NCBI GenBank assembly: GCA_937898715.1
Contig: CALEKA010000042.1
Span: forward strand, 1 to 45,628
Origin: an uncultured Prevotella sp.
GTDB taxonomy: Bacteria; Bacteroidota; Bacteroidia; Bacteroidales; Bacteroidaceae
Length of the DNA stretch: 45,628 nt
Direction: 5' to 3'
Part shown: positions 17,128 to 25,362 of the stretch, in pieces
Layout of the letters: each line of letters starts with the position of its first letter
Position numbering within the stretch: position 1 is the stretch's first letter
Program-made: the position numbers and the translations under genes
The notes under the pieces: generated by a model
Databases searched by the model: none
What the model was told of the DNA's origin: nothing
What the model saw: the letters and a program-made list of their open reading frames with translations, nothing else

Positions 17128-17135
17128 TACATTTG
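17128..17135 (+). promoter_or_regulatory. Bacteroidetes -7 box for the ferritin gene
   Basis: TACATTTG fits TAnnTTTG and lies 34 bases before the ferritin ATG at 17170. Confidence 0.6.
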
Positions 17136-17169
17136 CGAACAAGAAAACCTTTAAACGCCTCACATTATT

Positions 17170-17691
17170 ATGCTTAACAAAAAGATTGAAGAAGCTCTCA
17201 ACGAGCAGATCAACGCCGAATTCTGGTCGACTTATCTTTACTTGTCCATGTCGGCTTGGTGCTCTGCTACAGGAAAACCGGGCATGGCTCATTGGTATGA
17301 AGTGCAATTCCAAGAAGAGCAAGATCACGCACGCATATTCTTCAACTACGTGGTACAACGCGGTGGAAAAGTCACGCTTAAGCCTATCGCTGAAGTGCCT
17401 ACAGAATGGAAGTCAGAACTCGACGTGTTTGAGTCGACCCTTGCCCACGAAGAGAAGGTGACTAATCTCATCAACAACCTCTACGCCCTTTCTACTCAGG
17501 AGAACGACTTTGCCACACAGAGCATGCTGAAGTGGTTTATCGACGAGCAGGTGGAAGAAGAAGAGAATGCTACTAATATCATAGACAATCTGAAGATGCT
17601 CAACGGCAACGGCTATGGCCTGTTTATGATAGACAAGGACCTCGCAGCACGCGTATATACACAACCTGCGCCATTAGCAGCTAAGGGCTAA
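17170..17691 (+). CDS. ftnA: Bacterial ferritin
   Basis: A 173-aa four-helix ferritin. Ferroxidase ligands align with E. coli FtnA numbering: E17, E50, H53, E94, Q127 and E130 (segments NAEFW, EEQDHARIF, AHEEKV, DEQVEEE). It oxidises Fe(II) and stores iron in a 24-mer cage, and limits Fenton chemistry. In Bacteroides, ferritin is induced by oxygen and peroxide. It is a single-gene unit with its own promoter and a strong terminator 45 bases after the stop. Confidence 0.96.
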   Translation: MLNKKIEEALNEQINAEFWSTYLYLSMSAWCSATGKPGMAHWYEVQFQEEQDHARIFFNYVVQRGGKVTLKPIAEVPTEWKSELDVFESTLAHEEKVTNLINNLYALSTQENDFATQSMLKWFIDEQVEEEENATNIIDNLKMLNGNGYGLFMIDKDLAARVYTQPAPLAAKG

Positions 17692-17735
17692 TCTCGGACA
17701 GGCTCTAACCTGTACAGACTTTCCCGAACAGAGAA

Positions 17736-17789
17736 AAGGCGATTCTATCGTTTCAACATGACATTGTGACGATAGAACCGCCTTCTTGT
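17736..17789 (+). terminator. Terminator after the ferritin gene
   Basis: A stem AAGGCG-A-TTCTATCG pairs with CGATAGAA-C-CGCCTT (17736-17750 with 17770-17784) around a 19-base loop, followed by a short U-rich tail (CTTGTT). Confidence 0.75.
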
Positions 17790-17928
17790 TATTCTCTCCG
17801 GATGTATTCACCCTCTATATCATCAGCGGAATCTAAGGAAGGAGATCCCGTACATGCGAAGCGCTTATCCCTACTCAAAAAAAAGCAATTAATTGTAGCC
17901 AAAAACGCTCTGTAGCAAATAAATGTGC

Positions 17929-17936
17929 TACATTTG
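17929..17936 (+). promoter_or_regulatory. Bacteroidetes -7 box for the Rpn-type gene
   Basis: TACATTTG fits TAnnTTTG. It lies downstream of the first in-frame ATG (17923), so transcription would begin near 17943. That rules out 17923 as the start and favours 17962. Confidence 0.55.
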
Positions 17937-17961
17937 CAACAACAAGACAATAGGAACTCTC

Positions 17962-18888
17962 ATGAGACAGACAGAAGAACGATATATTAGTTTGCTGACA
18001 GACTTTGGTTTCAAGCGAATCTTTGGCACAGTGATCAACAAGGACTTGCTGATATGCTTCCTCAATAGTCTATTTGCTGGAAAGCAAGTAGTAAAAGGCG
18101 TGAAGTATCTCAACTCAGAGAATGTGGGCGATGTCTTTACCGATCGCAAAGCTATATTCGACGTATATTGTGAAGGAGAGAATGGAGAACGATTCATCGT
18201 AGAAATGCAAAATGCCTATCAAGCATACTTCAAGGATCGCTCTCTGTTTTACTCCACATTCCCTATACGCGAACAAGCGCCCAAGGGCAAGGATTGGGAC
18301 TTTAAGCTAAGTCATATCTACACCATAGCTTTGCTCAACTTCAATATGCACGAAGCAGCTTTCGATCAGGAAAAGCTCAGCCACCATGTACAACTCTGCG
18401 ATACCGCCACACACAAAGTCTTTTACGATAAGTTAGAATTCATCTACGTGGAGATTGCCAAGTTTGATAAGTCTTTAGACGAACTTGAAACGCTCTACGA
18501 TAAATGGCTCTTTGCCCTAAAGAATCTCTACAAACTTGATGAGCGTCCGAAAGCGCTACGCGACAGAGTGTTCGATCGTCTCTTTGAAGAAGCAGAGATT
18601 GCCAAACTGACTCCTCTCGAACTACGAGAATATGAAGCAAGCCAGTTTGCCTACCGCGATATTAAGAACTCTATCGACACGGCTAAACGTGAAGGTAGAG
18701 CAGAAGGTAGAGCTGAGGGTAGAGCAGAAGGTAGAGCAGAAGGTAGAGCAGAGGGTAGAGCAGAAGGCATCAATCTTGAGAAAATAGCAACAGCGAGACG
18801 GATGCTTTCGGACGGCATGGCGTTGGAACAGGTCATGAAGTATACTGGACTGAGCAAAGAACAGATTGATAGCACTCCCAATGCATAA
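17962..18888 (+). CDS. Rpn/PD-(D/E)XK nuclease-family transposase-like protein
   Basis: About 308 aa. The N-terminal part (SLLTDFGFKRIFGT, LICFLNSLF, DRKAIFDVYCEGENGERFIVEMQNAYQAYFKDRSLFYST) is the PDDEXK_2/Rpn nuclease domain, with the catalytic D in FDVYC and the E-X-Q in VEMQ. Such proteins promote recombination or DNA cleavage and are common in Bacteroidetes. Six perfect EGRA repeats follow (DNA repeat 18691-18762), then a short helix (MLSDGMALEQVMKYTGLS), the usual C-terminal end. Start 17962 is chosen because the promoter overlaps the upstream ATG. No inverted repeats mark it as a complete mobile element. Confidence 0.85.
   Translation: MRQTEERYISLLTDFGFKRIFGTVINKDLLICFLNSLFAGKQVVKGVKYLNSENVGDVFTDRKAIFDVYCEGENGERFIVEMQNAYQAYFKDRSLFYSTFPIREQAPKGKDWDFKLSHIYTIALLNFNMHEAAFDQEKLSHHVQLCDTATHKVFYDKLEFIYVEIAKFDKSLDELETLYDKWLFALKNLYKLDERPKALRDRVFDRLFEEAEIAKLTPLELREYEASQFAYRDIKNSIDTAKREGRAEGRAEGRAEGRAEGRAEGRAEGINLEKIATARRMLSDGMALEQVMKYTGLSKEQIDSTPNA
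18691..18762 (+). repeat. 12-bp in-frame tandem repeat (EGRA x6)
   Basis: Six units of GA[AG]GGTAGAGC[AT] encode EGRA six times. Units are 12 bp, so copy-number change would keep the frame and alter only the linker length before the C-terminal helix. Confidence 0.95.
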
Positions 18889-18974
18889 TATTAATCTTCT
18901 ATTGAAACCTAATTCCCATACAATAAGTTCTCTTCAGAAGTTATGACGTTATCCTCTTTATTTTCTAAAGAATC

Positions 18975-19619
18975 ATGATAATAGACATCACCCTTCGATT
19001 ACTCGTAGCATTAGCTCTTGGTGGATGCATCGGCATAGAACGTGAATATCGTTCTAAAGAAGCAGGATTCCGCACACATTTTCTAGTAGCATTGGGAAGT
19101 GCATTATTCTGCATCGTGTCACAATACGGATTTGGAATTGATCTCAAGGACTCCTCTCGTGTTGCAGCACAGGTAGTATCGGGAATAGGATTCTTGGGCG
19201 CTGGCACCATTATATTCCAGAAGAACGTAGTACGCGGGCTCACCACTGCAGCGGGGCTATGGGTCACTGCAGCCATAGGATTGGCCTGTGGCACAGGTAT
19301 GTATGCCGCAGCCGTTATCACAACTATCCTTGTTATTCTCGGATTAGAAGTGCTAATCTATTTTGTGCCACGCATCGGAACAACAACAGTGGAACTCTCT
19401 TTTACGACTCCCTGTAAAGAAAAGATAAAAGACTTTATGATTCAGCTCAAGAAAGAGAAGATGGACATATACTCTTACAAACTGAAAGAATGTCACAATG
19501 ATGGTCAAACTAATTACATGGCAGCTTTAGAACTTAAGATGAAGCGGCGTCATAGTCATAGCAACCTCATTGCTCTGCTTGATGAATTTCAAGACGTCAG
19601 CATCTCTGCCATGGAATAA
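18975..19619 (+). CDS. MgtC/SapB family membrane protein
   Basis: A 214-aa protein whose N-terminal about 145 residues are hydrophobic with the MgtC signature (ALGGCIGIEREYRSKEAGFRTHFLVALGSALF; GIGFLGAGTIIF; GLTTAAGLWVTAAIGLACGTGMYAAA). A short cytoplasmic ACT-like C-terminal domain follows (about 150-214). MgtC proteins are tied to magnesium limitation and acid or intracellular stress in other bacteria. The role here is inferred. It is transcribed toward the cytidine deaminase gene and separated from it by two hairpins. Confidence 0.9.
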   Translation: MIIDITLRLLVALALGGCIGIEREYRSKEAGFRTHFLVALGSALFCIVSQYGFGIDLKDSSRVAAQVVSGIGFLGAGTIIFQKNVVRGLTTAAGLWVTAAIGLACGTGMYAAAVITTILVILGLEVLIYFVPRIGTTTVELSFTTPCKEKIKDFMIQLKKEKMDIYSYKLKECHNDGQTNYMAALELKMKRRHSHSNLIALLDEFQDVSISAME

Positions 19620-19647
19620 TGAGCACCATACGTTATATAGAATAGAC

Positions 19648-19695
19648 GAAAGGTCAAGAGAAGACTGCTATTAATCTGTCTTCTTTTGACCTTTC
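19648..19695. terminator. Bidirectional terminator between mgtC-like gene and cdd
   Basis: An 18-bp stem: GAAAGGTCAAGAGAAGAC (19648-19665) pairs with 19678-19695 with one wobble, around a 12-base loop. It serves convergent genes, but U-runs on either side are weak. Confidence 0.6.
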
Positions 19696-19722
19696 TGCAT
19701 ATTGTTACTACAATTCTAAAAC

Positions 19723-19864
19723 CGTTGGCGGAATTCCTGGTTAACGGGCAAACAAGTTAACAAGTAAATAGGTCTTAGACTACTTGTTTCGTTAAAAACG
19801 AGAACGATTGGACTTGACAGACTTACCTGTTAAATTGTCACCCCGTCTACAAATTCCGCCAACG
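19723..19864. repeat. 142-bp segment with 13-bp inverted ends
   Basis: CGTTGGCGGAATT (19723-19735) and AATTCCGCCAACG (19852-19864) are perfect inverted repeats. An inner hairpin pairs AACAAGTA with TACTTGTT. There is no coding potential and no convincing target-site duplication. It may be a decayed miniature element or an extended terminator. Confidence 0.5.
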
Positions 19865-19882
19865 CGTTTCCTAAGCCATTAT

Positions 19883-20359
19883 TTATACAATTTCATCGAA
19901 CTGAAACGGTAGCAAGCAACTGATACTATCAAGTAGCAATGTTTCTCGTCGTCCATAAAGCAACACACGTATAGGCTGCTGCGCACGCTTCTGCGCCTCT
20001 ATCAATGCTTGACGGCATACACCACAAGGAGAAATAGGTGAAAGCGTAAACTCTCCATCCGTACCTCGTGCTGCAATAGCAATTGTACGAATCGGCTCAT
20101 CGGGATGCTTTGCATTGGCATAAAACATCGTGCATCGCTCAGCACAAGTGCCAGCACCGAAAGCTGCATTTTCTTGATTACTTCCACTCACAATTTCTCC
20201 ATTGCTCAGACGTACAGCCGCTCCCACACAAAAGTGCGAATACGGAGCATAGCTCGTATAAGTAGCTTTGCGTGCAGCTTCCACTAACTCACGATCTTGC
20301 TCACTAAGCTCGTCAAAACCACACGCCTCGTATTGAATAGTCAAGGTCCTTTTCTCCAT
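19883..20359 (-). CDS. cdd: Cytidine deaminase
   Basis: 158 aa from the chosen ATG. The zinc-site motifs are C72-A73-E74 (TCAER; E74 is the proton shuttle) and P111-C112-G113-V114-C115 (SPCGVCRQ), preceded by the substrate loop SYAPYSHFCVGAAV and NQENAAFG. It deaminates cytidine and deoxycytidine for pyrimidine salvage as a small tetramer. The frame extends to an ATG at 20470, but those 37 residues look non-homologous and MEKRTLTIQYEACGFDEL matches the family start. It is a single-gene unit facing the MgtC gene. Confidence 0.93.
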   Translation of the reverse strand: MEKRTLTIQYEACGFDELSEQDRELVEAARKATYTSYAPYSHFCVGAAVRLSNGEIVSGSNQENAAFGAGTCAERCTMFYANAKHPDEPIRTIAIAARGTDGEFTLSPISPCGVCRQALIEAQKRAQQPIRVLLYGRRETLLLDSISCLLPFQFDEIV

Positions 20360-20497
20360 ATGATCAATTTTATTTGATAAAAAATAAGCCATAGTTGCAG
20401 GCCAACCCTCAAGCAGTTCAGAACTAACCTGAACTCGCATTCCTTTATAAGAATGACATATGCCAGCCAAGCGTGACTAATAGCCTCTTACATCGTG

Positions 20498-20505
20498 CAA
20501 ATATA
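20498..20505 (-). promoter_or_regulatory. Bacteroidetes -7 box for cdd
   Basis: On the minus strand TATATTTG fits TAnnTTTG. It would give a leader of about 130 bases to the preferred ATG (20359), or about 20 bases to the alternative ATG at 20470. Confidence 0.5.
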
Positions 20506-20653
20506 AACATTTATCCTACCATTCTCATCACTGCACGCAAAAAAAGATGTGCAATTGCAATCACTACTTCTCATACAAACATTCTATTGCTTAAAAATTA
20601 GTTACAGACGGCATTTCATGGCCTAAAAGTTTCATGGGGCACGGATTTGGCAG

Positions 20654-20661
20654 TATCTTTG
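20654..20661 (+). promoter_or_regulatory. Bacteroidetes -7 box for the 48-aa gene
   Basis: TATCTTTG is a perfect TAnnTTTG box, 81 bases before the small ATG at 20742. A CTCCG/CGGAG hairpin (near 20703-20717) lies in the leader. Nothing else is seen between 20506 and 20741. Confidence 0.6.
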
Positions 20662-20741
20662 CAGTGAATTAAGAGAAAAAGAAAGGAAGTTTAATCCAAG
20701 TTCTCCGAAACGCGGAGGACAACAAAAGACGCAAAAACAAA

Positions 20742-20888
20742 ATGGAAAAGAACAAGATGATCGTGATGCTGCAATATCGCATCCAACGTTATCAGTCGAT
20801 GGGCAATGGTACTATGTGCCAAAACCTCATCAGTGAGTTGAACAAAATTCAAGGAAGTCAGGCAACTGCTTCCGTACAGGCAAATTAA
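20742..20888 (+). CDS. Small 48-aa protein of unknown function
   Basis: Reading frame MEKNKMIVMLQYRIQRYQSM to VQAN then TAA. It is basic in the first half (helix-like MLQYRIQRYQS) and ends in a polar tail. It is too short for ordinary gene calling, but it is framed by a -7 box at 20654 and a strong terminator at 20935-20968, so it forms a complete transcription unit of about 300 bases. No family is recognised. The high expression suggested by the promoter and terminator is an inference. An alternative is a small RNA that happens to contain an open frame. Confidence 0.65.
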   Translation: MEKNKMIVMLQYRIQRYQSMGNGTMCQNLISELNKIQGSQATASVQAN

Positions 20889-20934
20889 GCCTGCAACTTT
20901 AGTTTAGAACACACTTATCGTTAGATAATCAATC

Positions 20935-20968
20935 AGTTGGTCCAATCTTTATTGGATCAACTTTTTTT
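20935..20968 (+). terminator. Strong terminator after the 48-aa gene
   Basis: AGTTGGTCCAAT pairs with ATTGGATCAACT (one G-T wobble) around loop CTTT, followed by seven Ts. Confidence 0.9.
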
Positions 20969-21040
20969 GTATATGCGGGATATCGCCTTCATATGTGAGA
21001 AGCGGCATATTCCCTACCCCACAAAATGATAGTTACAAAA

Positions 21041-21104
21041 AAAACTAAGTTTATATTGGAAACCTCCACACATGATGATGCGCTTTCAATACAAACTTAG
21101 TTTT
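21041..21104 (-). terminator. Terminator of the fructan operon
   Basis: An 18-base stem: AAAACTAAGTTTATATTG (21041-21058) pairs with 21087-21104 with one mismatch. For minus-strand transcripts it is followed by a U-run (complement of the A-run ending at 21044), just past the fructokinase stop. Confidence 0.8.
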
Positions 21105-21124
21105 GAAAATCTTGTTACTATTAC

Positions 21125-22057
21125 TTACTCTCCAAATCTTATTCTTTCTTTGAGTTCTTGAGGGTAGGCCGGCATGGCGCCTGGCTGTGTGCACACGTAG
21201 GCGGACACTTCCACACCAATTTTATGGGCCTCTGCTACAGGCTTGCCAGCCAGAATAGCAGCACAGAAAGCACCTGAGAAGGAGTCGCCAGCACCAACCG
21301 TATCGGCTACCTTTACCTTCGGTGTAGGTTGAAAACTCATCTCATCGGATGTGATAACATACGAGCCAAAAGCGCCACAGGTGAGCACCACCATTTGCAG
21401 ATTATAAGTGTTGATGAGTTGCTGTACCTGGTCTTCAAAGTTAATCGGCTGCAGAAGTTCCTTCGCGGGATCAATACTCACGATTTCTCCAAGATTGAGA
21501 AGAGCAGATACCTTTACGATTTCCTCATCGTTGATTTTAAGTACATTGCATCGCGAGAGCGACTCTTCGATAACTTCCTTAGAATACCAATTCTGGCGCA
21601 GATTAATGTCGAACACCTTAAGAGTGCCCAAAGGGGGCATAGCATCAAGAAACTTGTAGATAGTAGAGCGAGTCTGAGCTGTTCGCTGAGCCAGAGATCC
21701 AAAACATACTGCACGGGTGTTGCGAGCAATTCGCTCTATTTCAGGCGTCCAGGGAAGGTTGTCATAGGCTACCCCCAAGCAGATGTCATACTGTGGAATG
21801 CCATTGCCAGAGAGCGTGACCTGTACAGTCCCTGTAGGCTGATCTACCACTTCGAGATGATATTTCAAACCATGAGCCTTGAGTTCGCGAATAATTTGGC
21901 GACCATCTTCATCGTCACCTATAGCAGAGAGAGCCATTCCATTAAGACCGAACTGGCTAACGTGGTAGGCGAAGTTGGCGGGTGCACCGCCGAGTTTTTT
22001 TCCATCGGGAAGACAGTCGAAGAGTGTCTCACCGAGACCTACGATATAGTTTTCCAT
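21125..22057 (-). CDS. Fructokinase (PfkB/ribokinase family)
   Basis: A 310-aa sugar kinase. The N-terminal substrate motif is GLGETLFDCLPDGKKLGGAPANFAYHVSQFG and the C-terminal PfkB signature is VGAGDSFSGAF (D is the catalytic base). It phosphorylates fructose to fructose-6-phosphate in the cytoplasm. It starts 9 bases after the MFS stop and is last in the GH32 locus, which makes fructose the likely substrate. A strong terminator follows. Confidence 0.93.
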   Translation of the reverse strand: MENYIVGLGETLFDCLPDGKKLGGAPANFAYHVSQFGLNGMALSAIGDDEDGRQIIRELKAHGLKYHLEVVDQPTGTVQVTLSGNGIPQYDICLGVAYDNLPWTPEIERIARNTRAVCFGSLAQRTAQTRSTIYKFLDAMPPLGTLKVFDINLRQNWYSKEVIEESLSRCNVLKINDEEIVKVSALLNLGEIVSIDPAKELLQPINFEDQVQQLINTYNLQMVVLTCGAFGSYVITSDEMSFQPTPKVKVADTVGAGDSFSGAFCAAILAGKPVAEAHKIGVEVSAYVCTQPGAMPAYPQELKERIRFGE

Positions 22058-22066
22058 GATTATCTT

Positions 22067-23236
22067 TTATTGTTTTACTTTAGAAGTGTATGCAAATAGA
22101 TATATTACGCCGACTGCCATGCAAAGTACAGCGCCAGCCTGCCCCATGGCATCAGAAGCCACGCCCATCACGAGGGGAAAGAGCGTTCCGCCAAATAGGC
22201 CCATAATCATCAGTCCGCTCACTTCGTTCTGCTTCTCGGGTACTGCCAAGAGAGCGTTGGAGAAACAGATGGAGAAAATGTTAGAATTACCATATCCCAC
22301 CAATGCAATGCCTACATAGAGCACAGCTTTTCCATCGCCAAAGAACAAGCAGGCCATAGAGGCAGCCATGAGCACCACGGAAAATAGGAAGAATGAGCGA
22401 GCTCTCATGATGCGCAAAAAGAAAGAACCACTAAAGCAGCCAATGGTACGGAAGATGAAATAGAGACTGGTAGCAAAGGCAGCTTCGTCGAGCGGCATTT
22501 TAAGGCGTTCCATGAGAATCTTTGGTGCAGTAGTATTAGTACCTACATCAATGCCAACATGACACATGATGCCTAAGAACGTGAGCAGCACGACAGGTTT
22601 TGCCAGGAGAGAAAAGGCCTGCGAGAACTGACGGCCAACGCTTATTGTTGCATCGGTAGCCTGAGGCTCGTTGATTTCAACAGTGGCAAGCAATGCTGTG
22701 GCAAAGATACCAACAATGAGGAAAACGGCAAAAAGTATACGCCAATCATAGCCAAAGGAGGGCAACACCTGAGTGGCACCCCACATGGCGAGATAGGGAG
22801 CAATGAAGGAAGCGATGGCCTTGATAAACTGTCCAAAGGTAAGCACAGCAGCAAGGTGTCCGCCATTCATTACACAGGTTACGAGGGGATTAAGCGAAGT
22901 CTGCATCAAAGCATTGCCGATTCCTAGCAATGAAAAAGCGCAAAGCATGATAGGGAAGCTCTCGCCAAAGAGCGGTAGGAGCAACGACACCACCGTAATG
23001 GCAAGCGATAGTAAAACGGTCTTCTTTCGACCTATCTTATTCATCAACACGCCAGTTGGCACACTGAAGATGAGGAACCAAAAGAATACAAGCGAGGGGA
23101 ATATATTGGCTACGGAGTCGGTGAGGCGGAGATCTGCTTTGACATAGTTGCTTGCAATGCCGACGAGATCAACAAATCCCATGCAAAAAAAGCAGAACAT
23201 CACAGAGGCTACGGCCAGTTTGTTGGAACTTTTCAT
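22067..23236 (-). CDS. Sugar MFS transporter (FHS/FucP-like)
   Basis: A 389-aa protein of 12 predicted TM helices, with an FHS-type first helix (VMFCFFCMGFVDLVGIASNYVKADL), the loop motif MNKIGRKKTVLL, and the family segment FGQFIKAIASFIAPYLAMWG. FHS permeases import neutral hexoses by proton symport. Here the gene lies between GH32 and fructokinase, so fructose (or sucrose) import across the inner membrane is inferred. Confidence 0.9.
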   Translation of the reverse strand: MKSSNKLAVASVMFCFFCMGFVDLVGIASNYVKADLRLTDSVANIFPSLVFFWFLIFSVPTGVLMNKIGRKKTVLLSLAITVVSLLLPLFGESFPIMLCAFSLLGIGNALMQTSLNPLVTCVMNGGHLAAVLTFGQFIKAIASFIAPYLAMWGATQVLPSFGYDWRILFAVFLIVGIFATALLATVEINEPQATDATISVGRQFSQAFSLLAKPVVLLTFLGIMCHVGIDVGTNTTAPKILMERLKMPLDEAAFATSLYFIFRTIGCFSGSFFLRIMRARSFFLFSVVLMAASMACLFFGDGKAVLYVGIALVGYGNSNIFSICFSNALLAVPEKQNEVSGLMIMGLFGGTLFPLVMGVASDAMGQAGAVLCMAVGVIYLFAYTSKVKQ

Positions 23237-23295
23237 TTTTAGGAGGTATTTAAGTCATTCAAAGAAGGAGCTGCATAATTTTATTCTTTGGCTTC

Positions 23296-25227
23296 TTATA
23301 AGCCAAGTTTGTAGACTTTGGCATTAGATATCTCTGCCTTGTTGCCTTCTGCCCAGAAACGAATATTGTTGTAGGGACTTGTTGGGAAAACGAGGTTGGT
23401 CATCGCAATGCGTCCGCCATTGACAAAGATTTCGACAGAGCATTTGTCAACAAAGATGTCTAAATGGTAAGTATCTTTCTTCACTTCTACGTGGTTGTCT
23501 TCCTTCCAGCTGTTGAGATCCTGCTCTTCTCCACAGAGCGAAAGCGGAGCCCAAGTGCCAAGAGCAAAGTCGTTTTTGTAGTTGACCACTAAGTCTTGCG
23601 AGAGTTTACCCTTCATCTGTCCAGCGGCCTCAGCAGCCTTTTCGATAGCATGACGCTCAGCACCCTTGCCAAAGTCAGTCAGTCCGCTTTCAGAACGATC
23701 CATGATAAGACGCTTGTTCTTCATATCGAGGTAAATCTGAGTGCGCTCTTCCTTGTCGTTGAAGAGACTCAGCCCTACAATGTCGCTTGTGCCCGGTGTA
23801 ACATCGGCCTCAATCTCAAAGGCACCATCATTGTTGCTGAAAAGATTGCGAAGTATGTAAGGATTTGCATTGTCTACAGCGATATCTCCGAGTTCCTTTG
23901 TTTCTTTGCGCAAAGCCTTTGTTTCGCTCACAGCATTGGCAGAGAGGTAGGTTTCACCATTATTGGAGAAGAGCTTGAGTTCGCGTGGCAGAGCATTGGC
24001 ACCACGATACTGACGAATGGGGGTAATGTTGGCATACTGCCAGTTGCTCATCCAGGGTACTGCCACGACACGTTCACCAAGATTGGAGAAGGTGACGGTG
24101 GCATAGTGATCCTTACCCCAATCGAGCCATTTTACGGTTTCGGGCTTTGAGTCGCAATGGAAGTTTTTGCCATCAAAATCTCCCACAAAATATTGTGTTG
24201 CGCTACCGCCATAAACGAAGCCTGGATTGATATTGACAATCATGACGTACTTCATCTTACTCTTGTCTCCATCTACAGGAAGCGGGAAGAAATCGGGACA
24301 CTCAAACTGATTGGGCTGTGCACCGAAGCCTTCTCCCCATTGACTGACATATTCCCATTTCTTGAGATTTTTCGACTTATAGAAGCGCATATTCTTGTCG
24401 GCAGAGACAATCATATACCACGATTTATTAGGCTCATACCAGAAGATTTTCGGATCGCGGAAGTCCTTCAGTCCGTCAAAAGGACGAAGAACGGGATTCC
24501 CTTTATATTTGGTATACGTGCGACCATTGTCCTTGCTGTAAGCCATACACTCAATTTGACCATTTTTGTCGCTGGCAGAAGTATAGTAGGCAATGATGGT
24601 GTTTTTGCCAAAGCCCGCAGTATTGTGCACATCGACCACGGTGCTACCAGAGAATATGTGTCCAAGTGTATCGCGAGCGATAGCTGGATCAAGATGTTGC
24701 CAATGTACGAGATCACGGCTTACGGAGTGACCCCAGTGCATGTTACCCCATTTTGATCCGTAGGGGTTATATTGGAAGTAGAGGTGGTACTCCCCGTCCT
24801 TGTAGGTCAGTCCGTTGGCATCGTTCATCCAGCCATAGGCCGGTGTATGGTGATAAACAGGGCGATAGTAGTCGGTGTTTGTTACACTCCAGGTATCGCT
24901 AAGGCGCATTTTCTTCAGCGCCATGGCGTTTTTTGAGAGATGGGCGATTTTCACCACCGCCTTGTTACCCTTGTTCAGAGCAAAGGGTACTTCGTAGTCA
25001 ACACCATTGACTGCCAAGCGCACGTCCATCCAAGTGTCGGTTTTCTTACCTTGATCGAGCAGCACTTGAGCTTCAGGCATATTCTCTTCTACAGGCAGAA
25101 TGAGGTATTTGGTAGGATTCGTGATGGTGATTACAGCTGTATCGCCAACGGTCGAGACGTTCATTTGTTGAGCATGAAGACCAGCAGCAGCAAAGGTGGC
25201 TGCCATAAGAGTCATTATCTTTTTCAT
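23296..25227 (-). CDS. GH32 fructanase/invertase, secreted
   Basis: A 643-aa glycoside hydrolase with a signal peptide (cleavage near LHAQ) and an N-terminal beta domain (about 21-115). Catalytic residues visible: nucleophile D136 in WMNDANG, stabiliser D258 in FRDPK, acid/base E309 in FECPD. A GH32 C-terminal beta-sandwich follows (about 460-643). The usual NDPNG is NDANG here. No lipobox is seen, so it is probably periplasmic. It hydrolyses fructosyl bonds in sucrose, inulin or levan; exo versus endo action is not decidable from this. It lies in the operon between receptor and permease. Confidence 0.94.
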   Translation of the reverse strand: MKKIMTLMAATFAAAGLHAQQMNVSTVGDTAVITITNPTKYLILPVEENMPEAQVLLDQGKKTDTWMDVRLAVNGVDYEVPFALNKGNKAVVKIAHLSKNAMALKKMRLSDTWSVTNTDYYRPVYHHTPAYGWMNDANGLTYKDGEYHLYFQYNPYGSKWGNMHWGHSVSRDLVHWQHLDPAIARDTLGHIFSGSTVVDVHNTAGFGKNTIIAYYTSASDKNGQIECMAYSKDNGRTYTKYKGNPVLRPFDGLKDFRDPKIFWYEPNKSWYMIVSADKNMRFYKSKNLKKWEYVSQWGEGFGAQPNQFECPDFFPLPVDGDKSKMKYVMIVNINPGFVYGGSATQYFVGDFDGKNFHCDSKPETVKWLDWGKDHYATVTFSNLGERVVAVPWMSNWQYANITPIRQYRGANALPRELKLFSNNGETYLSANAVSETKALRKETKELGDIAVDNANPYILRNLFSNNDGAFEIEADVTPGTSDIVGLSLFNDKEERTQIYLDMKNKRLIMDRSESGLTDFGKGAERHAIEKAAEAAGQMKGKLSQDLVVNYKNDFALGTWAPLSLCGEEQDLNSWKEDNHVEVKKDTYHLDIFVDKCSVEIFVNGGRIAMTNLVFPTSPYNNIRFWAEGNKAEISNAKVYKLGL

Positions 25228-25362
25228 GATAGTAAAGAATGTAGAAATAAAATAGATGTAGATGTGAATGATGAAAGCAGGTGTTCAAACATCAACACTG
25301 AACAATGCGTCAAACGTTATAAACTTTGAGCACCTGCCCTATTATTGTCTGTAATTGCTTGC

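Noticed and set aside
19723..19864. Confident MITE call
   Set aside because: Inverted ends are perfect, but no target-site duplication is visible and no second copy is in the window. Listed only as a repeat.
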